Shown in pieces: positions 33,961-42,930 of a stretch of 64,000 nucleotides of DNA. The DNA comes from Aurantiacibacter aquimixticola (GTDB lineage: Bacteria; Pseudomonadota; Alphaproteobacteria; Sphingomonadales; Sphingomonadaceae), in assembly GCF_003605475.1 (NCBI RefSeq), contig NZ_RAHX01000001.1:992001-1056000 (forward strand), given 5' to 3'. The notes under the pieces were generated by a model. It saw nothing but the letters and a program-made list of their open reading frames with translations. It searched no databases and had not been told where the DNA came from. Made by a program: the position numbers and the translations under genes. Numbering within the stretch: position 1 is the stretch's first letter; every line of letters begins with the position of its first letter.

Positions 33961-35310
33961 GTGAAAGACTTCGCCATTTCCGAAAACCCTGCGGTGCAGG
34001 CGCAGCTGGACCGGCTCGCCGCTCTGCCCTTGCCGCGCGGCGGTCTGGGGCTCGATACGATCCGCACGCTGCTGCAACGGCTCGGCGATCCGCAACGGCG
34101 CCTGCCGCCCGTGTTCCATGTCGCCGGGACGAACGGCAAGGGAAGCACCTGCGCCTTCCTGCGCGCCATGCTGGAGGCGGAGGGGCATCGCGTCAATGTC
34201 GGCACCAAGCCACATCTCGTCCGCTACAATGAGCGCATCCGGCTGGCGGGCGAATTGATCTCCGACGCGCTGCTGGCCGAACCGCTGGAAGAGGCGCTGG
34301 ACAATGCCGGAGACCTGCCCGCCAGCTTCTTCGAAATCACCACCGCCGCGATGTTCCTTGCTTTCGCCCGCACGCCTGCCGATGCATGCGTGATCGAGGT
34401 CGGATTGGGCGGCCGGTTCGATGCGACCAATGTGATCGAGCGCCCCGCTGCGTGCGGGATCGCTGCGCTGGGTCTGGATCACGAAGCGTTCCTCCTCGCC
34501 GACGATCCCGATGCGCCCTCGCCCGAAAACGCTCTCGTCCGCATCGCCTTCGAGAAGGCGGGGATAGCCCGCCCCGGAGCGCCGCTGGTGACGCAGAACT
34601 ACGACCCGGAGGTGGAGGATGAGCTGATCCGCCGCGCCGGCCTGGCGAAATCGCCGCTCAAGATGCGCGGGGCGCAATGGACGGCGCGAGCAGGGCTGGA
34701 CTCCATTGCTTATGAGGACCGCCACGGGCCGTTGGACCTGCCGTTGCCTGCGATGGCGGGGGCTTACCAGGCGGACAATGCCGCGCTCGCCGTCGCCATG
34801 TTGCGGCATCAGGACGCCGTGCCGGTGGGCGCGGCGTCGCTGGCGGAGGGCATTCGCAGCGCCTACTGGCCCGCACGCCTTCACCACCTGTCGGCAGGCC
34901 CGCTGACCGAATTGCTGCCCGATCACGACTGGCTGCTCGATGGCGGACACAATCTGCTCGCGGCAGAAGCGGTGGCGCGATATTTCGGGCGAACGATGAA
35001 GGATCGGCCACGCTTCGCAATCATCGGCATGCTGCAGGACAAGGACTGGCGCGGCTATATCGACACGCTTGCCCCGCACCTGGATGCGCTGGTGGCAGTG
35101 CCGGTCGACGGCCACGCGCACGCGCCGCCTGGCCAGCTGGCGCAGCGCGCGGCGGAGGCTGGTGTCGGGGCGACAGGGACCGCGGCCGATCTGGAAGGCG
35201 CAGCTCGCTGGATCGGCGAGCGTATGACGCGGCCGGGCGAGGTCTTCATCGGCGGCTCGCTCTACCTCGCGGGCAAGGTGCTCAGCGCCAATCTCGAATT
35301 TCCGGACTAG
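33961..35310 (+). CDS. folC: folylpolyglutamate synthase / dihydrofolate synthase
   Basis: 449 residues with a GTG start 13 bases after accD. It adds glutamate to dihydropteroate and tetrahydrofolate. The Mur-ligase-like P-loop is HVAGTNGKGST (residues 53-63), with RLAGELIS, IEVGLGGRFDATN and LDGGHN in the C-terminal domain. Two family motifs are slightly unusual: VGTKPHL where TSPHL is common and LGLDHEAFL where LGLDHT is common. It ends three bases before the end of the convergent transporter gene. Confidence 0.94.
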   Translation: MKDFAISENPAVQAQLDRLAALPLPRGGLGLDTIRTLLQRLGDPQRRLPPVFHVAGTNGKGSTCAFLRAMLEAEGHRVNVGTKPHLVRYNERIRLAGELISDALLAEPLEEALDNAGDLPASFFEITTAAMFLAFARTPADACVIEVGLGGRFDATNVIERPAACGIAALGLDHEAFLLADDPDAPSPENALVRIAFEKAGIARPGAPLVTQNYDPEVEDELIRRAGLAKSPLKMRGAQWTARAGLDSIAYEDRHGPLDLPLPAMAGAYQADNAALAVAMLRHQDAVPVGAASLAEGIRSAYWPARLHHLSAGPLTELLPDHDWLLDGGHNLLAAEAVARYFGRTMKDRPRFAIIGMLQDKDWRGYIDTLAPHLDALVAVPVDGHAHAPPGQLAQRAAEAGVGATGTAADLEGAARWIGERMTRPGEVFIGGSLYLAGKVLSANLEFPD

Positions 35311-35313
35311 CGC

Positions 35314-37071
35314 CTACTCCGCCGGCTCTGCCAGCTCCGTGGTCGCATCATGCGTATCCGGCGCGACGACGCCCGCATAGCCGGTGCGCGCTTCGCGTAT
35401 CCATTCCAGCACGCACAGGACCACAGCGATCACGCCGATCAGCGCGGTGAAGATGAAGACGAAGTAATAGCCGCGATCCTCGATCATCTCGCCCAGCGCA
35501 CCGCGGCCCAGCGTGCCGACGAGCAGAGTGAGCGAAGCAAGCAGCGCATATTGCACGGCGGCGTATTTCTTGTTCACGATGCTCGACAGCCACGCGATAT
35601 AAGCCGCGCCCGCAATGCCGATGGCAAGGTTTTCCCACCAGATGGTGAAGGTCAGCCGCGCCAGCCCCTCGGATCCGAATGGCGCGATGGCATTGATCAG
35701 CGCGGTAAAGCCCATGAGGTCGCTGGCCGCCTGCATATTGGCACCACCCAACGCAAGATCTGCGTAAAGCAGGTTCGTTGCCGCTGCCAGAGCCGCGCCG
35801 AGTGTCAGCGTGAACATGCGGCCGATGACGGTAATCAGCCAGCCGCCAAGTGCCAGGCCAAGGATGATTGCGCCAACGCCGAAGAACTTCGACGCGAACG
35901 CGACTTCGTCGCCAGTGTAGTTCAACTCGCCGAGATAGAACGGATAGGCGAACGTGCCCCAGATCGCGTCGGTGATCCGGTAAGTCAGCACCAGCGCCAG
36001 GATCAGCACCAGCGCCCAGCCCATGCGTCCGACGAACTCGACCAGCGGCAACACGAGTGCGCGATAGAGATGGTCGGTGAAGGTCACATCCTGCGGATTG
36101 AACGCCGCTGCCGTGTGGCTGATCACGCGGTTGCCATCCTTCTTCAGCTTGGACAGCCAGGCGGCGATGAAGGCGGGCACGACGATGGTCGCAAAGATGA
36201 TCAAAGGGCCGTAGGTTGCGGTGAATTCGGTCGGGTTGGGTCGCAGATCGGGCGCATAGGTCATCGAGCGATACATGAAGAGCACCACGGTGCCGATCGC
36301 CCAGGCCCACAGCAGACCGACCGCCAACAGCGCCCAGTTGCGCGTCTTCGGCTCGATCTCGCCGGCGAGATAAAGCTCGGCCACGTCCTCATTGTTCGCA
36401 GCCACCGTCGCGGCGGAGCGTTTCTCCACGTCAGCATCGGGCGCGAACAGACCGGCAAAGCCGATGGCGAGCATGATCACCCCCATCATCACATAGGTTT
36501 GCGGCCAGCCGATCCTCTCCGCGATAATCAGGCCAAGCGCCCCGCCCACCAGTGCGGCAAGGCGGAAACCCATCTGGGTGATGGTGGAAAGGATATCGAT
36601 CGTCGCTTCCTCGTCCGCCACGTCGATGCGCCAGGCGTTGATGGCAATGTCTTGCGTAGCACTCGCAAACGCGCCGATAGCGGCCAGCAGGCTGAACAGC
36701 CCCAGCGCGCTCTTGGGATCGAGCAGGCTCATCGTGACGAGGATTATGCCGAGCAGCAGCTGCATCGGCGCAATCCACTGCTTGCGCTTGCCGAGCCGAC
36801 GCAGGCCCGGAATGTTGACCTTGTCGAGCAGCGGGGACCAGAGAAACTGGAAGGCATAGGCAAGGCCGATCAGCGAGAAGACGCCCATCGTCTCCACGCT
36901 CACCTCGGCCTCTGTAAGCCAGGCATACAGCGTGCCGAGGAAGAGTGCGAAAGGCAGTCCGCTGGCAAAGCCGAACAGCGCCATATAGCCGCTCTTGGGA
37001 TTCTTCAGGGAGACGGCGAGCGTGCGCCAGCCGGGCTTTGTCTTGGTGGTTTCGACGGCGGCTTCGGCCAT
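35314..37071 (-). CDS. AmpG-like MFS transporter
   Basis: 585 residues with about 12-14 membrane helices. The N-terminal FGFASGLPFALFLGTLYAWL and LDKVNIPGLRRLGKRKQW, then SATQDIAINAWRID, are characteristic of the AmpG family, which imports anhydromuropeptides from the periplasm for cell-wall recycling. It is somewhat longer than E. coli AmpG (491), mainly because of a cytoplasmic loop near 205-235 and another near 300-340. The start is taken as ATG at 37071, two codons after an in-frame TTG. It is divergent from the pseudouridine synthase. Confidence 0.85.
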   Translation of the reverse strand: MAEAAVETTKTKPGWRTLAVSLKNPKSGYMALFGFASGLPFALFLGTLYAWLTEAEVSVETMGVFSLIGLAYAFQFLWSPLLDKVNIPGLRRLGKRKQWIAPMQLLLGIILVTMSLLDPKSALGLFSLLAAIGAFASATQDIAINAWRIDVADEEATIDILSTITQMGFRLAALVGGALGLIIAERIGWPQTYVMMGVIMLAIGFAGLFAPDADVEKRSAATVAANNEDVAELYLAGEIEPKTRNWALLAVGLLWAWAIGTVVLFMYRSMTYAPDLRPNPTEFTATYGPLIIFATIVVPAFIAAWLSKLKKDGNRVISHTAAAFNPQDVTFTDHLYRALVLPLVEFVGRMGWALVLILALVLTYRITDAIWGTFAYPFYLGELNYTGDEVAFASKFFGVGAIILGLALGGWLITVIGRMFTLTLGAALAAATNLLYADLALGGANMQAASDLMGFTALINAIAPFGSEGLARLTFTIWWENLAIGIAGAAYIAWLSSIVNKKYAAVQYALLASLTLLVGTLGRGALGEMIEDRGYYFVFIFTALIGVIAVVLCVLEWIREARTGYAGVVAPDTHDATTELAEPAE

Positions 37072-37171
37072 GCTCAATCGCGCTCCCTCATGTTCTTGTC
37101 GTTCGGTCTAGCGGTAATCCATTGCAATGGAAGGCTGGATGAACGGGGATGCAACGCCTAAGGCGCGCGAT

Positions 37172-37933
37172 ATGTCCGACGAACCAAGGCCCGAAGGCGA
37201 TCGTATCGCCAAATTGCTCGCCCGTGCGGGCGTTGCCAGCCGCCGCGAGGTGGAGCGGATGATCGAAGCGCGCCGGGTGAAGATCGGGGACGAGGTGGTG
37301 ACGACGCCCGCCACCTTCCTCACCTCGCTGCGCGGCGTGACGGTGGACGGCAAGCCGGTCGGCAAGCCGGAGCGCACGCGGCTGTTCGCCTTTCACAAGC
37401 CCACCGGTCTGCTGACGGCGGAGCGCGACTTTTCGGGGCGCCCGACGATCTACGCCGCGCTGCGCAATGCGTTGCCGAAGAACACGCCGCGGCTGATGCC
37501 GGTCGGGCGGCTGGACATGAATACGGAGGGCCTGCTGCTGCTTACCAATGATGGCGGCTTCAAGCGGATATTGGAACTGCCCAGCAGCGACATCCCCCGC
37601 ACCTACCGCGCGCGCACATTCGGCGACATCACGCAGGAACAGCTCGAAACGCTGAGCGATGGCGTGGAGGTCGAAGGGATGCGTTACGATCGCATCGACG
37701 CCAATCTGGAGCGCAGCAGCGGCAAGAACCAGTGGATCGAGCTGACGCTGACCGAAGGCAAGAACCGCGAGGTGCGCCGCGTGCTCGAACACTTCGGTCT
37801 CCAGGTGAACCGCCTCATCCGCATCGGCTACGGCCCCTTCGCCCTCGACAGGCTGCCGCGCGGCGCGGCGGTGGAATTGCTGCGCGAAGATGTCGAGCGG
37901 TTCAGGAGCAGTTTGAAAGGACGCAAATCATGA
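37172..37933 (+). CDS. pseudouridine synthase, RsuA/RluB family
   Basis: 253 residues from MSDEPRPEGDRIAKLLARAG. An N-terminal S4 RNA-binding domain (about 10-60) is followed by the synthase domain with the catalytic Asp115 in VGRLDMNTEGLLLLTNDG and the FHKPTG motif. The family makes pseudouridine in 23S (RluB, position 2605) or 16S (RsuA) rRNA; KNREVRRVLEHFGLQVNRLIRI is RluB-like, here cited only by its first motif KNREVRRVL. In-frame ATGs also occur at 37127 and 37139. It is followed by a structured repeat and then rsmD. Confidence 0.88.
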   Translation: MSDEPRPEGDRIAKLLARAGVASRREVERMIEARRVKIGDEVVTTPATFLTSLRGVTVDGKPVGKPERTRLFAFHKPTGLLTAERDFSGRPTIYAALRNALPKNTPRLMPVGRLDMNTEGLLLLTNDGGFKRILELPSSDIPRTYRARTFGDITQEQLETLSDGVEVEGMRYDRIDANLERSSGKNQWIELTLTEGKNREVRRVLEHFGLQVNRLIRIGYGPFALDRLPRGAAVELLREDVERFRSSLKGRKS

Positions 37934-38069
37934 GCCCCCTCCTCTTCAGAGGAGGGGCAGTGAGACTTGGCAGCTTGCTGCCTAGTCGCAGCGGGGTGGT
38001 GTTTGCCGCGAAACGCGACCCTGCGGTCGCGATACCACCCCCAACCCCCTCCTTTGAAAAGGAGGGGAC
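37934..38069 (+). repeat. structured extragenic repeat (three nested hairpins)
   Basis: This element of about 136 bases fills the gap between the pseudouridine synthase gene and rsmD. The left arm is a perfect 10-bp hairpin CCCCTCCTCT/AGAGGAGGGG (37936-37957). The centre is an 8-bp outer stem GGGGTGGT/ACCACCCC (37993-38041) holding a 7-bp inner stem CGCGACC/GGTCGCG. The right arm is CCCCTCCTT/AAGGAGGGG (38046-38067). The left and right ends are also complementary to each other. The AAGGAGGGG at the right end may double as the rsmD ribosome-binding site. The design is that of REP/MITE-like palindromic repeats. Confidence 0.75.
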
Positions 38070-38075
38070 TTTCCG

Positions 38076-38624
38076 ATGCGCATAATCTCCGGCGAGTGGA
38101 AACGACGGCAGCTCAAGGCACCCGCCGGTGAAGCGACCCGCCCCACGGCGGACCGCACGCGGGAAACGCTCTTCTCCATGCTCGCCAGCCGTCTCGGCAG
38201 TTTCGAAGGACTCACCGTGGCCGACCTGTTCGCAGGCTCGGGTGCGCTGGGGCTGGAGGCGCTCAGCCGGGGCGCGGAGACGTGCATATTCGTGGAACAG
38301 GATGCCGCCGCCATCCGCGCCCTGCGCGCCAACATCGCCGCTCTGCAGGCCCAGCGCCGCAGCGAAGTGAATGCCGGATCCGTCATGGCGCTCAGCCCGG
38401 CGAAAGTGCCGCGCGATCTTGTCCTGCTTGATCCGCCATATAGCACCGGCGCGGGCGCGGTGGCGATAGACCGGCTAGTGCGGCTCGGCTGGATCGGCGA
38501 AGCGACCTGGGTGGCGCTCGAAATCGGCGCGAAGGAGGATGCGAAGGTTCGCGCGCTGGATGTGGAAAGCGAGCGGCGCGTGGGCGCGGCGAAGCTTGTC
38601 CTGCTGCGCTGGCCGAGCGTCTGA
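38076..38624 (+). CDS. rsmD: 16S rRNA (guanine966-N2)-methyltransferase
   Basis: 182 residues. It methylates G966 of 16S rRNA in assembled 30S particles. The N-terminus MRIISGEWKRRQLKAP and RPTADRTRETLFSML is diagnostic, followed by the SAM-binding ADLFAGSGALGLEALSRG and the catalytic DPPY at residues 119-122. The reading frame starts just after the repeat element. It precedes uvrD by 64 bases. Confidence 0.94.
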   Translation: MRIISGEWKRRQLKAPAGEATRPTADRTRETLFSMLASRLGSFEGLTVADLFAGSGALGLEALSRGAETCIFVEQDAAAIRALRANIAALQAQRRSEVNAGSVMALSPAKVPRDLVLLDPPYSTGAGAVAIDRLVRLGWIGEATWVALEIGAKEDAKVRALDVESERRVGAAKLVLLRWPSV

Positions 38625-38688
38625 CGGCCTCCGCATAAGCCCTTCGCCGCCCTTGCGCAGGACACTTGCGTTCCCTAGCTGTTCGCAT

Positions 38689-40986
38689 GTGACAGACGCC
38701 GCGCTCCCCGCCACGACAGACGTTCCCGAATGGCTCGCGCGGCTCAACGAACCGCAGCGCGAAGCGGTGATGACCACCGAAGGCCCCGTTCTGATGCTGG
38801 CTGGCGCGGGAACGGGAAAAACCGCCGCGCTCACCCACCGCCTCGCCCATATCGTGCGCGAGCGGCTCGCCTGGCCGAGCGAGATCCTGTGCGTTACCTT
38901 CACCAACAAGGCCGCGCGCGAAATGCGCGAGCGTGTGGGCAAACTGACGGGCGGTGCGCTGGAGGGGATGCCGTGGCTCGGCACTTTCCACTCGATCGGC
39001 GCGAAGATGCTGCGCCGCCATGCCGAGCTGGTGGACCTGAAAAGCAATTACACGATCATCGACACGGACGATCAGCTCAGGCTGCTCAAGACGCTGATCC
39101 GCGAAAACGATGTGGACGAAAAGCGCTGGCCGCCGCGCATGCTTGCCGGGCTCATCGACGGGTGGAAAAATCGCGGGCTCAATCCCGGCGATCTCGATGC
39201 GGTGGACAATGAAAGCTTCGCAAATGGCCGCGGGCAGGAGATGTATCGCCTCTACCAGGAACGGCTCGTCAGCCTGAATGCCTGCGATTTCGGCGACCTC
39301 CTGCTGCATGTTCTCACCATTTTCCGCAAGCATTCCGATGTGCTGGAGCAGTATCGCAAGCGTTTCAAATATGTGCTGGTGGACGAGTATCAGGACACCA
39401 ACGCCGTCCAGTATCTGTGGCTGCGGCTGATCGCGCAGAGCCGCAAGAATATCTGCGTCGTTGGGGATGACGACCAGTCGATCTATTCCTGGCGCGGGGC
39501 TGAAGTCGCCAATATCCTTCGTTTCGACAAGGACTTCCCGGGCGCGAAGGTGGTGAAGCTGGAGCAGAATTATCGCTCCACTCCGCAGATCCTCGCCGCC
39601 GCATCGGGCCTGATCGCAGCCAACAGCCAGCGGCTCGGCAAGACGCTGTGGACGGAGCTTCCCGAAGGTCCGAAGGTCCGCGTGATCGGCGTATGGGATG
39701 CGCCCGAGGAAGCGCGCCGCGTGGGCGAGGAGATCGAGCGGCTTGAGCGCGAAGGGCTCAGCCTCGATCAGGTCGCCATCCTCGTGCGCGCGCAATACCA
39801 GACGCGCGAATTCGAAGACCGCTTCATCCAGATCGGCATGAATTACCGGATCGTAGGCGGGTATCGTTTCTACGAGCGCGCAGAAATCCGCGATGCGCTG
39901 GCCTATTTGCGCGTCATCGCGCAGCCTGCGGACGATCTGGCGTTCGAGCGGATCTACAACCAGCCAAAGCGTGGCCTCGGCGCGAAGACGCTTGAGAAAA
40001 TGCACAGCCACGCGCGCCGCACGCAGCAACCGCTGGCCGCCGCCGCACTGGAACTCGCCGATAGCGACGAATTGCCCGCTCGCGCTCGCAACACGATTGC
40101 CGAGCTGATGCGCGGCTTCCTCCGGTGGCAGGAGATGAGCGAAGCGGTGACGCCGTCCGAACTGCTGCGCACCGTGCTCGAGGAATCGGGCTATGACGCG
40201 ATGCTGAAGGCCGATCGCTCGGCAGAGGCGGCAGGGCGCGCCGACAACCTTGTCGAACTGCAGCGGGCGATGGAGGAATATGAGACGCTGGGCGATTTTC
40301 TCGAACACGTCGCGCTGGTGATGGATGCCGACGCGCGTGACGATGGCGAGAAAGTCACCATCATGACGATGCACGCCGCCAAGGGGCTGGAATTCGATCA
40401 CGTCTTCCTGCCCGGCTGGGAAGAAGGCGTGTTTCCCAGCCAGCGCTCGCTCGACGAAGGCGGCCTCGCCAGCCTGGAGGAGGAGCGCCGCCTTGCCTAT
40501 GTCGCGATCACCCGCGCGCGGCGGCGCTGCACGATCCTGCATGCCGCGAACCGGCGCATTTTCGGCCAGTGGAACAGTTCGATCCCCAGCCGCTTCGTCG
40601 AGGAATTGCCGGACGAACATATCGAAAGCGAGACGACGATGACTGGTGGCCGCTCGCTATGGCAGGCGAACTGGTCGGAAAGCGAAGACCCCTTCGCCCA
40701 TGTCAGCCAGTCCCGCCCCGACCGCTCCAGCGCGCGCGGCCCAGGCTGGCAACGCGCCCTCGCCACCGGCTACGACACGAAGCAGCAACGGGTGAAGGAA
40801 ACCACCCGCAGCGCCGCCAGCTTCGCTGCGAAACCCCGCACCGACATCGCCATCGGAGATCGCGTGTTCCACGAGAAATTCGGCTATGGCGAAGTGATGG
40901 GCCAGGAAGGCAACAAGCTTGAAATCGAATTCGACAAGGCAGGCACGAAGCGCGTGATCGACAGTTTTGTGAGCGGGGCGGACTGA
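38689..40986 (+). CDS. uvrD: UvrD/PcrA-type ATP-dependent DNA helicase
   Basis: 765 residues with a GTG start (MTDAALPATTDVPEWLARLN). A 3'-5' superfamily 1A helicase for excision repair, mismatch repair and clearing RecA. Motifs in order are Walker A AGAGTGKT (38-45), TFTNKAAREMRERV (Ia), DEYQDTN (II), GDDDQSIYSWRGA (III), QNYRSTPQIL (IV), TMHAAKGLEFDHVF (V) and VAITRARRRC (VI). The C-terminus has the Tudor-like RNA-polymerase-binding domain (DRVFHEKFGYGEVM). The frame continues upstream into rsmD, but the family start is here. The ribosome-binding site is weak. Confidence 0.94.
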   Translation: MTDAALPATTDVPEWLARLNEPQREAVMTTEGPVLMLAGAGTGKTAALTHRLAHIVRERLAWPSEILCVTFTNKAAREMRERVGKLTGGALEGMPWLGTFHSIGAKMLRRHAELVDLKSNYTIIDTDDQLRLLKTLIRENDVDEKRWPPRMLAGLIDGWKNRGLNPGDLDAVDNESFANGRGQEMYRLYQERLVSLNACDFGDLLLHVLTIFRKHSDVLEQYRKRFKYVLVDEYQDTNAVQYLWLRLIAQSRKNICVVGDDDQSIYSWRGAEVANILRFDKDFPGAKVVKLEQNYRSTPQILAAASGLIAANSQRLGKTLWTELPEGPKVRVIGVWDAPEEARRVGEEIERLEREGLSLDQVAILVRAQYQTREFEDRFIQIGMNYRIVGGYRFYERAEIRDALAYLRVIAQPADDLAFERIYNQPKRGLGAKTLEKMHSHARRTQQPLAAAALELADSDELPARARNTIAELMRGFLRWQEMSEAVTPSELLRTVLEESGYDAMLKADRSAEAAGRADNLVELQRAMEEYETLGDFLEHVALVMDADARDDGEKVTIMTMHAAKGLEFDHVFLPGWEEGVFPSQRSLDEGGLASLEEERRLAYVAITRARRRCTILHAANRRIFGQWNSSIPSRFVEELPDEHIESETTMTGGRSLWQANWSESEDPFAHVSQSRPDRSSARGPGWQRALATGYDTKQQRVKETTRSAASFAAKPRTDIAIGDRVFHEKFGYGEVMGQEGNKLEIEFDKAGTKRVIDSFVSGAD

Positions 40987-41061
40987 TTTCGGACTTTTCC
41001 GGATCGTCTCGGAACGCTGCGATTTCCGAAGACTTGCAACTTCAGGTCCGAAGGAGGCCCC

Positions 41062-41613
41062 ATGCGATACGCCACTTCCATTTTCTTCCTGCCCGCACTC
41101 GCGCTCGCAGCCTGTTCCGACACCGAGGATACGTCTCCGGCTAACGAAAAGGCGATCGAAGCAGAAGGTGAGATGCAGGCTGGCGGAAGCGATCTGACCG
41201 ACGGCGAGGAGGGCCGACGCATGTTGGAGGCGAATTCTCCCTCAGAGCCGACCGAATCGGGCGCGGGTCCGAATGAGCAACCTTCGGCCGAGACCATCCC
41301 TCTCACCCCCGGAGTATATGTCCGAGCAGGAACGTCGTGCGAAAATCCGGCCAATGCCGCCTTCCGCGTCTGGGACGGAGATGGGCTTTCCGGCAGCGCC
41401 ACACGCGATTGCCGGGGCACCATCGTCTCGCACGACGGGAATCGCTACACGATCGCGAATAGCTGCGAGAACACCTATGACGGCTCGCGCACTACGGAAC
41501 GGCTGACGATGACCGTGACCGACCAGGTGCATTTCTCTATCGCCGGAAGTGAATTCGAGTCCTGCTCGATGGCGCAAGTGCCCGACGCGCTGCAGGAAAT
41601 GGTCACGGGCTGA
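41062..41613 (+). CDS. lipoprotein of unknown function
   Basis: 183 residues. A lipoprotein signal (MRYATSIFFLPALALAAC, Cys18) is followed by a long acidic low-complexity linker (about 20-78) and a C-terminal globular region with four Cys (SCENPANAAFRVW, RDCRGTIVSHDG, SCENTYDG, FESCSM) that probably form disulfides. The family is not recognised. A strong ribosome-binding site AAGGAGG precedes the ATG. It stands alone, 75 bases behind uvrD. Confidence 0.75.
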   Translation: MRYATSIFFLPALALAACSDTEDTSPANEKAIEAEGEMQAGGSDLTDGEEGRRMLEANSPSEPTESGAGPNEQPSAETIPLTPGVYVRAGTSCENPANAAFRVWDGDGLSGSATRDCRGTIVSHDGNRYTIANSCENTYDGSRTTERLTMTVTDQVHFSIAGSEFESCSMAQVPDALQEMVTG

Positions 41614-41681
41614 AGTTTTCGTTCGAAGAGCCAAGAACGGCTACGGCAGTAACGGGATTGCAAGCGAGGGGTGAATTGACA

Positions 41682-42908
41682 ATGACAGAAACTACCAAAT
41701 TCGACCTCGTACTTTACGGCGCGACGAGCTTCGTCGGATCGATCACCGCCGAATATCTGCTGTCGCAATACGGGATCGACGACGGCCTGAAATGGGCCAT
41801 CGCCGCACGTTCACAGGACAAGCTGGATGCGCTCAAGAAGGAACTCGGCCCCGGCGCGGCGCACTTGCCGACGATTATCGCCAATTCAACGGACGAAGCC
41901 TCGCTCGACGCAATGTGCGCGCGCACCCGCCTCGTCATCTCCACCGTTGGCCCCTACGCGCTCTATGGCGAGAAGCTCGTGCGCGCCTGCGCGTCCAGCG
42001 GCACGCATTATTGCGACCTGACCGGCGAGGTGCAGTGGATCGCGGCCATGCTGGAGAAATACCAGGACACCGCGCGCGAAAGCGGCGCGCTGATCGTGAA
42101 TTGCTGCGGTTTCGACTCCATCCCCAGCGATATCGGCACGCATTTTCTCCAGCGCGTCGCGCAGGAACGGACCGGCGGGCCGTGCGCGACGGTGGAGCTA
42201 GGCGTGGCCGCTGCAAAGGGCGGCTTCAGCGGCGGGACGATCGCCAGCCTCGTCAATGTGCTGGACGAGGCGAAGGAGGATCCCTCCCTGCGCAAGAAGC
42301 TGTCCAACCCCTACCTGCTTTGCCCCGATGACTATGAAAACAATGCCCGCCAGCGCACGGCTGCCTATTACTACAGCAACGCGCTGAAATCGTGGTGCGC
42401 GCCCTTTGTGATGGCGGGCATCAACACGCGTGTGGTCCAGCGCAGCAACGCGCTTCAGGACAGCCGCTATGGCGAGCAATTCCGCTACTCCGAATACACG
42501 CTGACGGGCGACGGATTTGCGGGGCGCGCGAAGGCGATCGCCATGACGGCGGGCATGGGCGGCTTCATGAGCGCGCTGTCCCTCAAGCCGACGCGCAAAC
42601 TGGTCGAACGCTTCCTGCCGGAGCCCGGCGAAGGTCCGTCGAAAAAGCAGCAGGAAAACGGCTTCTTCAACATCAAGCTCGCCGGCACGGCGGCGACTGG
42701 CGAAATCGTGCGCGTCCGCGTGACCGGCGATCGAGACCCGGGCTACGGCTCCACGGCAAAAATGCTATCCGAAGCGGCTCTGTGCATCCTCGAAACCGCC
42801 GATTCAGGCGGCAAGCCCGGCGGATTCTGGACCCCGGCGTCGCTGATGGGCGATGCTTTGCGCGATCGGCTGGAGGCGAATGCCGGGCTGGCGTTCACTT
42901 CGCTCTAA
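41682..42908 (+). CDS. saccharopine dehydrogenase-like NAD(P)-binding protein
   Basis: 408 residues from MTETTKFDLVLYGATSFVG. A Rossmann fold with the nucleotide loop GATSFVG (13-19) is followed by STVGPYALYGEKLVRACASSG (opening STVGPYALYGE) and HYCDLTGEVQW, which are typical of the trans-acting enoyl reductase / saccharopine dehydrogenase-like (SCCPDH) family. The exact reaction is unknown; related actinobacterial proteins act on lipids. The frame opens with a TTG at 41658, but the ATG at 41682 fits the family. It converges with the MtfA-like gene. Confidence 0.82.
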   Translation: MTETTKFDLVLYGATSFVGSITAEYLLSQYGIDDGLKWAIAARSQDKLDALKKELGPGAAHLPTIIANSTDEASLDAMCARTRLVISTVGPYALYGEKLVRACASSGTHYCDLTGEVQWIAAMLEKYQDTARESGALIVNCCGFDSIPSDIGTHFLQRVAQERTGGPCATVELGVAAAKGGFSGGTIASLVNVLDEAKEDPSLRKKLSNPYLLCPDDYENNARQRTAAYYYSNALKSWCAPFVMAGINTRVVQRSNALQDSRYGEQFRYSEYTLTGDGFAGRAKAIAMTAGMGGFMSALSLKPTRKLVERFLPEPGEGPSKKQQENGFFNIKLAGTAATGEIVRVRVTGDRDPGYGSTAKMLSEAALCILETADSGGKPGGFWTPASLMGDALRDRLEANAGLAFTSL

Positions 42909-42930
42909 GCCAGCGCAATAGGCCGAAGTC

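Noticed and set aside
38392..40620. 742-codon open frame on the minus strand
   Set aside because: Antisense to uvrD, whose helicase motifs are all intact; low-complexity His/Arg/Ala-rich translation typical of a shadow frame.
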